This document shows, in pieces, positions 58,101 through 64,000 of a stretch of DNA of 64,000 nucleotides. The notes beneath the pieces are model-generated. The model saw nothing but the letters and a program-made list of their open reading frames with translations, was not told where the DNA came from and ran no database searches. Position 1 is the stretch's first letter, and each line of letters starts with the position of its first letter. Source of the DNA: Littorina saxatilis (Eukaryota > Mollusca > Gastropoda > Littorinimorpha > Littorinidae); the NCBI RefSeq assembly GCF_037325665.1, contig NC_090248.1:25063297-25127296 (forward strand), read 5' to 3'. A program made the position numbers and the translations under genes.

Positions 58101-61100
58101 CCAGAGCTGGACCAAATGTGCGCCAAGAAGGGGCTTCCAAAATGAAGCAGGGTTACATTTGCTGTCCAGTCTGAGCGATAGGGCTATCTTGGACGGGGGG
58201 GGGGGGGGGGGGGATATCATGTGAACAAGCAATGTTCAAATGCATGGCTGGTCTGGTCGCGTCAGCAACTCCCAGATGTATGTTGGCAATACCGTAACAT
58301 TGCAGTTCGTGTTCTTTTTGGGGTAAAGTGTGTGTCTGTGTGTGTGTGTGAGTGTGTGTGTGTGTGTGGGGGGGGGGGTGTCGTGGGACTGAGGGGGAGG
58401 TGGTGAGAGGGATAGAGGAGAACAGGTTCAAGGAAAATGCTGTGCAAGAAAGGGTCGAGAGGTTGTATACTGTAGACAAAGTCGTGTCAACACTTCTGGT
58501 CTTTCGACATCAATAACTCGGACAGTATGTGTTTGAGTTTGTTTGTTTGCTTAACGCCCAGCCGACCACGAAGGGCCATATCAGGGCGGATGTGTTTGAG
58601 TAGATTAAACAGTCAAACCTGTCTATAACAAGAAATTCCTCCGAGGTAGGAAAAACACCCCCGTCCTTACCATTCTCACTGCCACCAACTGAGAAGGTTA
58701 TTTCCCTTTGACCATTAATATCAATCAATCAATCAATATGAAGCTTATATAGCGCGTATTCCGTGGGTACAGTTCTAAGCGCTTGTCGAAGAGTTGTCAA
58801 CACAGGACTAACAAAGAAACTAACATCTTCAGATGGACACGAACCCTATCACACACTAGCAAACCCTGGTAAACATACAACAAACAACTGTTTAACAACA
58901 ATGTACACATCAATAGCTAGGTCCAAACAAAATAATATTAAGCACAAAGAAAACACCTCTCACAGAGCACAGCACAAGAATGTCTTTTGGGGCACAACAC
59001 ATCACGTCGAGCATGAAAGTCGCAGCCAGCTACGGGAAGAACTGAGTCTTCAACCTACTCTTGAACGCGTCAAGAGAGGGGCTCTGGCGAAGCTCAAGCG
59101 GCAGGGAGTTCCAGACGGAGGGGCCCGCGGAGGGAAATGCACGCTGACCAGCAGATGCGAGTTTCGAGCGAGGGATGTGGAGGCGGAGAGGGTCAGCAGC
59201 AGAACGAAGGGGACGGTCGGAGGGCTGGGTGGACAGGTCCAGGGAGGATTGAAGGTACTCGGGAGCAGAGTCGTTGAGACACTTGTAGACCAGAGTGGAC
59301 AGTTTGTAGGAGATTCGGGTGTTGACAGGGAGCCAGTGCAAGGAGCGAAGTAGGGGGGTGATGTGGTCTCGCTTCGTCTTCCTCAACGTCAGCCTGGCAG
59401 CGGCGTTCTGGACTCGTTGTAGGCCATGAATGGATGAGGCGGGGAGGCCAGCCAGAAGGGAGTTGCAGTAGTCCAGACGACTGAAGATGAGGGAGACAAC
59501 CAGCTTGACACAGGCGTCGTGGGTGAGGTAGCGACGGATGGAGGCGATGCGTCGTAGGTGGAAAAAGCAGGTCTTGATGATGAAGGAGATGTGTGTCTGC
59601 ATGGAGAGAGTGGAGTCGAGAAAGACGCCAAGGCTCTTGACAGCAGGGGAGAATGGAACAGTCGCGTCATCCAGCTGGAGGTCGGTCACAGTGAGGGAAG
59701 CAATCTTCTGTCGTGTTCCAACGAGAAGGGCCTCTGTCTTCTCACTGTTCAGCTTCAGCTTGTTCTCAGTCATCCAGTTCTTGATGTCAGTGAAACAACT
59801 GGAGATGGGTCCAAGGAGATCGTCAACGTCCTCCGGCTTGGCGCTGTTCTGGAGCTGCGTGTCATCGGCAAAGGAGTTGTAGTTCAGGCCGTGGCGTTCG
59901 ATGACCAGGGAGAGGGGTTGGGTGTACAGGGTGAAAAGGACAGGGCCGAGGACAGATCCTTGTGGGACGCCGAAGCGGACAGGGACAGGCTGAGAAGAGA
60001 ACGAATCAGTGGTGACCGTCTGAGAGCGGTTCTGGAGGTAGTTCCTAAACCAAGAGAGGGCGGTGTCGTGAATGCCGAACGTGGAACTGAGGCGATCGAC
60101 GAGTAGCTGGTGGTCGATCGTGTCGAAGGCCGCGGAAAGGTCCAGCAGCACAAGGGCAGAGACGAGACCGCTATCTGTTGCGTTCAGGAGGTCCGTGGTG
60201 ATTCGCAGGAGCGCCGTCTCGGTGCTGTGGTGAGGGCGGTACGCTGACTGGTACACTGGCATCAGCGAGTTCCGAGACAGGTGGGCGCTCAACTGCTCCA
60301 GGATGATACGCTCCAGAAGCTTGGAGAGGAAGGGCAGGTTGGACACAGGACGGTAGTTCTTCAACTCGTTGACGTCAAGGCCGGGCTTCTTGATGAGTGG
60401 GCGGACAACGGCAGACTTGAAGCAGTCGGGAACGACGCCTGTGGCCAGGGATATGTTGATGATATCTGTGATAGACGGCAGGAGCTTGTCCAGACACTTG
60501 GTGAAGAGGAAGCCTGGCAGGGGATCTAGCTCGCAGGTCTTGATGGCCGTCTTGGTGATGAGTCGCTTGACGTGGTTTTGAGTGACAGGCTGAAAGCACG
60601 TGAGGGGGGAGCCGGAGAAGGAAGGGGAGGGTGGGGACGGGACGAAGGGCTGCTGATCGAGTGTTTTCCGAAGCTTGTCAAATCTTGTCCTTGAAGAACT
60701 CCGAGAATAACTCCGGGATATCCTGTGGTGGGTGAGCAGTGGGTAAGGGGGCAGCGGGGGAGGAGCCCAGGAGAGAGGACATGATGGAGAACAGCTCCCT
60801 GGATGATGAGGCGTTGACGATGCAGTCGTGGAAGTGCTCGATCTTGGCAGCAGTGATGGCTTGCGTGACTCGAAGCACCGCATCCCTGAGAATCTGCTTA
60901 TGAACCTCCAGGCCAGAGTGTCGCCATGCACGCTCCGCTCGTCGTCTCTCGATCTTGGCGGCTGTGATGTCCTCAGAGAACCAGGGAGCCGGCTGTCGCT
61001 CAGAGACTGCGCATAGAGATGGCGGGGCGTGTTTGTCGAGGAGCTGGCGCAGAGTCAAGCTGAAGAAATGGGCGGGGTCAGTGGACGGGTCTCGCTGGGC

Positions 61101-62330
61101 AAGCAGCAGGGCAGCTTCGTCTCCAAAAGCATCTGTCTCAATATCTCGTAGCTTGCGACGTGTGACCATCTTCCGCCTCTGTGCTGGCTTGGTGATGTTG
61201 ACGAGGAAGTTGATGGCAGTGTGGTCGGAGACAAGATGGTCGTTGGCGACGAGGCTGGAGACCAGATTGTCCGAGGGTCGAGTGACAATCCAATCCAGGA
61301 TGTGGCCACGGGAGTGGGAGGGAAAAGGAACGACCTGGTCCACACTGTAGCTGTCCAACAGCGCACGGGCCCGCTTGGTGTCAGCGTTGGCAGGGCAGTC
61401 CCAGTGGATGTTAAAGTCACCGAGGATGATGGCGCTATGGGACGTCACGTTGTAGTGGTCGAGGGCTTGGGAGAACTCGTCGAAGAAAGTAGAGTCCTTC
61501 AGCTTGTTCTTGGTGTTAGGGGGAGGGCGATATATACACAGGAAGGTGAGGGTGGTGGTGGTGGCGACCGTCATCTCCACAGCTTCGAAGGTGGTGTGGG
61601 GGAAGGGGAGGCTGTCCGAAAAGGACGCTGCAGCATGCATGTGGTCCTTGTAGACGACGGCGATGCCTCCACCACGCCCAGCTGGGCGGGGGAAGGAGAC
61701 TGTCTTGTACCCTGCGGGGGTCAGCTGCTTGATCTTGGGGTCATCACCAGGTCGCAGCCACGTCTCGGTGATGAACAGGGCGTCTAACTTGTTTTCTATA
61801 ATGTAGTCTGCTATCAGATCTGCTTTGCCTTCTGGATTTACTGACTGGGAGTTGAGGAGGCAGAGGTGTAAGGTGTTTTTGGAATGAGTGGGTGGGTGCT
61901 GATTTTGGGTGGGCGGGTGCTGGGGAGGGGTTGTGGGAGAAAGGGGAGGGGTGGGGAGGTGAGGGAGAGGGGTGATGGGAGGATGGGGAGGGATGGTGAG
62001 AGAATGGGGAGGGGTGGTGGGAGAATAGGGAGGGATAGAAGGAAGCAGGGAAAGGGTGGGGGGATGCTGGGGAGGGGTAGTGGTACATTGGGTGGGGGTG
62101 GTGGGCGTGAGAGAAGTGGAGGTAGGAGAAGGGTTGAGGGCAGCAAGTTGCTGTGCGGTTCGAAGACGCTGCGAGCGGCCGGCGCGACAGCCCCTTACGG
62201 TTGGTGGTCTCTGCAGGATTCCCAGCTCCTTGAGATGGAGGTATAGAGGCCGTGGCAGGCGCAGTCTAGCAGCGTCGGTGGGACGTTAGTTGAGGGGGGA
62301 ACCTATCGCCATAGTGAGAGAGGGGCGTGG

Positions 62331-62400
<70 letters not shown>

Positions 62401-63902
62401 CACGCAATTTACGACACCTAAGAATGTACTCTGAGGGTACATCTCGGGAGACAATCCCCTACCTATTGTATAAGCGGGCAGAACAGTGGGAAAAGGGCCA
62501 ACTCACTCTGTGACTCATCGCACGCAGGCGCTGGTCAGAGTAGCTACAGCTGACTGAACAACAACAATAGTCCAGCAGGCTACCAACTATGTCCCTCTAT
62601 AAGTCCTTGTAGAATCTTAATCCACCAATAACTCCCTAACCGTGTGTTTGACTGGTCCCAATTTTTGTAAGGACCGTCTCAGGAATGTATAGAACCTGTT
62701 CACCAAGTTTGGTGACGATCGGTCTGTTCATTCTTGAGATCTATATGCGAACACAAACACACACACAAACAAACAAACACATCGACCGAATCCTATACAC
62801 ACCCCTATACCGGGGGTGTAAAGACCATCCAAAAGTGGTCGTTAAAGACAGGTGGTCACAAAGGGAAGGTGAATGGCAGGTGGTCATAATGGGCAGGTTC
62901 GACTGAACTCGAAGTTGTAGGGTAAATCAAGTGCTCTGTGAGATAGAAGAGTTGGAGATGGGTTAAGAGAGGGTTTTAATATTGGAGGTGGGGGGGGGGG
63001 GGGGGCACGCAAGATGTGAATGGTGTGGCAAAGAAAGGTTGTACAGTGGTTCCTGCGATGTGAGGCTCCTCCGATGAGAGGACACCTCCCATGAAAGAAC
63101 ACCTCTTGCCTTCTATACCAGGACACTGTTGGCTGATCCCAAGGGTGTCCTTTCATGGCAGGTACCACTACACGTCAATGGTTGGCAGCAATCAGTAGTA
63201 CATATTTTTGCTTGTTAGTTTTAATCTGAACTGAACAAAGGGGGGCTTAACGTCCTCACATGTAACTAGCCTATTAGTGACATGAATGTGATGACACACT
63301 GAACATTAAAGGCATAGAAAGCTGATGACTATTCACGCTAATTGCTTTACCCACAGCTGGAGACATGCTAAATTAAGTTCCCTGCAAGATATTGTGGTCT
63401 AGGACCCCTTAAATGTTGAGATATTTGAATTTTTATTTTGATCTAGATCGTCCTATTTATAGATTTGCCAACAGAGGTAACGTTGACGCAAGGGAAATAA
63501 CTCCGCGTCTTTGTTGACATCCTCACTTTTTCAGAGGCTAGAACAAGCTGTAATGCATGTATATGGTCCGTGCATTGCGACATATCGTCATTATATGGCC
63601 TTATGATGCATTTGACATCGATTGTGGGCAAACTACACATCGTAAACACGGGAGCGAGTTAGTAAGCCTTTAATTTGAATGAAAGAACTGTCTTTGTCTT
63701 CGTCCAGGGAGACTCCGGAGGCCCACTGGTGTGCAGCAAAAACGGGCGATACTACGTAGTGGGTATCGTGTCCTGGGGAGAAGACACCTGCGTTCTCAAG
63801 GGCTACCCCAACGTCGTCACCCGCGTTTCTGCCTACCGCAAGTGGATCGACTCCGTCATTGGCCAGAACAACTTCTACTACAACTACAACTATGTTGGTT
63901 AA
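52021..63902 (+). CDS. secreted CBM14-S1A serine protease
   Basis: Coding exons: 52021-52438, 53847-54027, 54463-54559, 55719-55917, 57824-57957, 63708-63902; 1224 nt, 407 aa plus TAA, all GT/AG with closing phases. Residues 1-20 ([20 protein letters not shown]) are a signal peptide, which decides this start over the in-frame ATG at 51895. A CBM14/peritrophin-A domain follows with six cysteines (C30, C42, C48, C59, C71, C79), then a Thr/Pro-rich, probably O-glycosylated linker (~90-120), then the trypsin fold: IVGG at 150, H196 (TAAHC), D245 (NDIALL), S346 (GDSGGP). So it is catalytically complete, extracellular and likely tethered to chitin or mucus. Odd points: Asn, not Arg/Lys, precedes IVGG (SSRNIVGG); the residue at chymotrypsin position 189 is Gly (G340) and at 226 Asn, so trypsin-like specificity is not expected. 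Physiological role unknown. Confidence 0.93.
52892..53768 (-). mobile_element. family C repeat in protease intron 1
   Basis: Same orientation as the 32515 copy: terminal TTTAGTCAAGTTTTGACTAA, a (GT)n tract, TGACGTCATATCCGG, ending CGCCTTACGCGACTT. About 880 bp, non-coding. Confidence 0.86.
54948..55095 (+). repeat. tRNA-headed SINE, short copy
   Basis: Head GTACGGGCGTGGTGGTAAGA with B box GAGTTCGAATCCCGG; body ends GGTCAACTTATGTGCAGACC, a segment also found in the SINE at 22085-22386, so the two families share a body module. It runs into a (GT)n tract at 55097-55158. Confidence 0.72.
55097..55158. repeat. (GT)n microsatellite
   Basis: Uninterrupted GT tract directly following a SINE. Confidence 0.95.
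55946..56095 (+). repeat. family F SINE-like repeat, (GAA)n tail
   Basis: GGAATCGGTGTATTGCTGCC, CAAATGGCGGGCTAAAAACG, a CTCGTGCAAAAAAACATGAG stem, TTTCAGCCCATGAACGCAG and (AAG)n. Non-coding, in protease intron 4. Confidence 0.78.
56168..56380 (+). repeat. family B SINE-like repeat, 5'-truncated
   Basis: Matches family B from TGTAAGAAATGTTAAGTCCT to the (GAAA)n tail; the GC-rich head is missing. Small internal deletion near 56272. Confidence 0.82.
56475..56625 (+). repeat. family F SINE-like repeat, (GAA)n tail
   Basis: GGCGGCGTATGGCTGCCTAA, a CTCGTGCAAAAAAACACGAG stem, TTTCAGCCGATTAACGCAG and (GAA)n. Separated from the 55946 copy by a family B insertion zone. Confidence 0.78.
56985..57775. 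repeat. 73-bp tandem satellite, ~11 units
   Basis: Units of 73 bp containing TTTAAATGGATGGAAGCTTG and CCTCAATAATCGTATGTTCA, each with a HindIII site; a few carry a small insertion (GTGAGTCAT). Very similar units in the middle and more divergent ones at the right edge. The array ends ~50 bp before protease exon 5. Confidence 0.93.
58240..58302 (+). pseudogene. decayed partial duplicate of protease exon 5
   Basis: TGGTCTGGTCGCGTCAGCAA then CTCCCAGATGTATGTTGGCA aligns with the end of exon 5 (57895-57956). The frame would read [18 protein letters not shown] against [20 protein letters not shown] in the real exon; the cysteines are gone and no good donor follows. Confidence 0.6.
58536..58590. repeat. 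short dispersed-repeat fragment
   Basis: GTTTGTTTGCTTAACGCCCA then GCCGACCACGAAGGGCCATA parallels the tail of family B (GGTGTTTAACGTCG...ACCACGAAGGTTATATC) but is clearly a different subfamily. Confidence 0.45.
59030..60700 (-). CDS. LINE reverse transcriptase
   Basis: Open frame continuing the endonuclease frame after a one-base shift near 60690 ([11 protein letters not shown] is the first believable sequence), ending at 59030. RT blocks in order: [50 protein letters not shown] (catalytic Asp), [22 protein letters not shown] (catalytic FADD), and the C-terminal [21 protein letters not shown] and [14 protein letters not shown]. It copies LINE RNA at the nicked target. The RT domain looks intact. 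Confidence 0.9.
   Translation of the reverse strand, partial: SSSRTRFDKLRKTLDQQPFVPSPPSPSFSGSPLTCFQPVTQNHVKRLITKTAIKTCELDPLPGFLFTKCLDKLLPSITDIINISLATGVVPDCFKSAVVRPLIKKPGLDVNELKNYRPVSNLPFLSKLLERIILEQLSAHLSRNSLMPVYQSAYRPHHSTETALLRITTDLLNATDSGLVSALVLLDLSAAFDTIDHQLLVDRLSSTFGIHDTALSWFRNYLQNRSQTVTTDSFSSQPVPVRFGVPQGSVLGPVLFTLYTQPLSLVIERHGLNYNSFADDTQLQNSAKPEDVDDLLGPISSCFTDIKNWMTENKLKLNSEKTEALLVGTRQKIASLTVTDLQLDDATVPFSPAVKSLGVFLDSTLSMQTHISFIIKTCFFHLRRIASIRRYLTHDACVKLVVSLIFSRLDYCNSLLAGLPASSIHGLQRVQNAAARLTLRKTKRDHITPLLRSLHWLPVNTRISYKLSTLVYKCLNDSAPEYLQSSLDLSTQPSDRPLRSAADPLRLHIPRSKLASAGQRAFPSAGPSVWNSLPLELRQSPSLDAFKSRLKTQFFP
60681..62285 (-). CDS. LINE ORF: Pro/Thr-rich N-part and APE endonuclease
   Basis: One open frame of ~535 codons from just after a TAA at 62288-62286 to the TGA at 60680-60678. 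It begins [14 protein letters not shown]-type sequence, passes a ~75-residue Pro/Thr/Ser/His-rich repeat (61890-62130), then an endonuclease: LLNSQSVN (Asn), ITETWL (Glu), LGDFNIHWD (Asp/Asn) and VSDHTAI (Asp/His). These nick target DNA in family members. No in-frame ATG precedes the endonuclease (first is at 61640), so the start is missing, non-AUG, or upstream of the stop. The frame ends in EFFKDKI, where the reverse transcriptase should continue, implying a single-base frameshift. Confidence 0.82.
62337..62398. repeat. (GA)n microsatellite
   Basis: Uninterrupted GA tract adjoining the LINE 5' edge. Confidence 0.96.
62399..63041. other. protease intron 5, distal part
   Basis: Contains an ACCAAGTTTGGTGACGATCG / TCTGTTCATTCTTGAGATCT motif with a CA/CAAA tract (62697-62790) resembling the end region of family C, some pogo-like AGTGGTCGTTAAAGACAGGT sequence (62835), and a G run (about 62986-63004). 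No gene. Confidence 0.4.
63042..63172. mobile_element. short pogo-like MITE
   Basis: Left TACAGTGGTTCCTGCGATG and right CATGGCAGGTACCACTACA are imperfect inverted ends of a ~130-bp non-coding element. Confidence 0.6.
63173..63707. other. end of protease intron 5
   Basis: AT-rich intronic DNA up to the acceptor of exon 6 (CTTCGTCCAG at 63698-63707). No element recognised. Confidence 0.5.
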
Positions 63903-63960
63903 CTTGCATTTCATTTCTCACAACTTCTACTGCAACTTCAACTATGTTGGTTAACTTGAA
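63866..63960 (+). repeat. 52-bp offset duplication across protease stop codon
   Basis: CAACTTCTACTACAACTACA...TATGTTGGTTAACTTG (63869-63906), which encodes the last residues and stop, recurs at 63921-63958 with three substitutions. The second copy is in the 3' UTR. Confidence 0.85.
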
Positions 63961-64000
63961 TGTTTGAAGTTCTTTCTATTCAGTAAGAACAGATAACGCT

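Larger units (their letters stand above)
58722..62335 (-). mobile_element. CR1/L2-like LINE, nearly complete
   Basis: A ~3.6 kb non-LTR retrotransposon on the minus strand in protease intron 5. It carries an APE endonuclease and reverse transcriptase in two adjoining frames, a ~300-bp 3' UTR, and the 3' end GCGCTTAGAACTGTACCCAC...TATATAAGCTTCATAT followed by (TGAT)n at 58722-58737. That end is nearly identical to the family A SINE tail. The 5' edge near 62335 abuts a (GA)n tract, and no target duplication was found, so the extreme 5' end may be missing. Confidence 0.92.

Noticed and set aside
58763-59353. 196-codon plus-strand ORF
   Set aside because: Antisense shadow of the LINE 3' UTR and ORF2 end.

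Overview
The window is animal (metazoan) nuclear DNA, almost certainly from a marine mollusc and most likely a gastropod. It is intron-rich and AT-rich, with many microsatellites and short interspersed repeats of kinds I recognise from molluscan genomes; the species assignment rests on memory of those repeats and was not checked. I see no bacterial genes, rRNA, CRISPR array or virus-like element.

Three host genes can be reconstructed exon by exon. (1) Minus strand, 17399 to 9206: an Ataxin-7 (ATXN7/SGF73-type) SAGA subunit, 11 coding exons, 1185 codons. (2) Plus strand, 17595 to 44104: THOC7, a THO/TREX mRNA-export subunit, 8 coding exons, 197 codons. (3) Plus strand, 52021 to 63902: a secreted chymotrypsin-fold (S1A) serine protease carrying an N-terminal CBM14 chitin-binding domain and a Thr/Pro-rich linker, 6 coding exons, 407 codons. 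In each model the donors are GT, the acceptors AG, and the reading phase closes exactly. ATXN7 and THOC7 start codons lie head to head, 195 bp apart; the human orthologues are, from memory, also divergent neighbours (3p14), so this looks like an ancient bidirectional pair.

Most of the rest is transposable elements, many nested. 0-8.9 kb: a Tc1/mariner element with one in-frame stop and a cluster of SINE-like repeats. 17.6-24.6 kb (THOC7 intron 1): a full tRNA-headed SINE inside a terminal-inverted-repeat element, and a CR1/L2-like LINE inserted into another SINE copy. 28-31.5 kb: pogo-like and piggyBac-like non-autonomous elements. 32.3-44 kb (THOC7 intron 7): three short transposons with CAG...CTG ends and 6-bp target duplications, a pogo-like element swollen by a minisatellite, and further nests. 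46.8-47.4 kb: a 601-bp palindromic foldback. 58.7-62.3 kb (protease intron 5): a nearly complete CR1/L2-like LINE whose last ~59 bp match the SINE tail, which points to it, or a close relative, as the SINE's mobilising partner.

No new enzymatic system was found. The strongest leads are the conserved ATXN7-THOC7 pair, the LINE-SINE shared tail, the 6-bp-TSD transposon trio, and the protease with an atypical activation site and S1 pocket.
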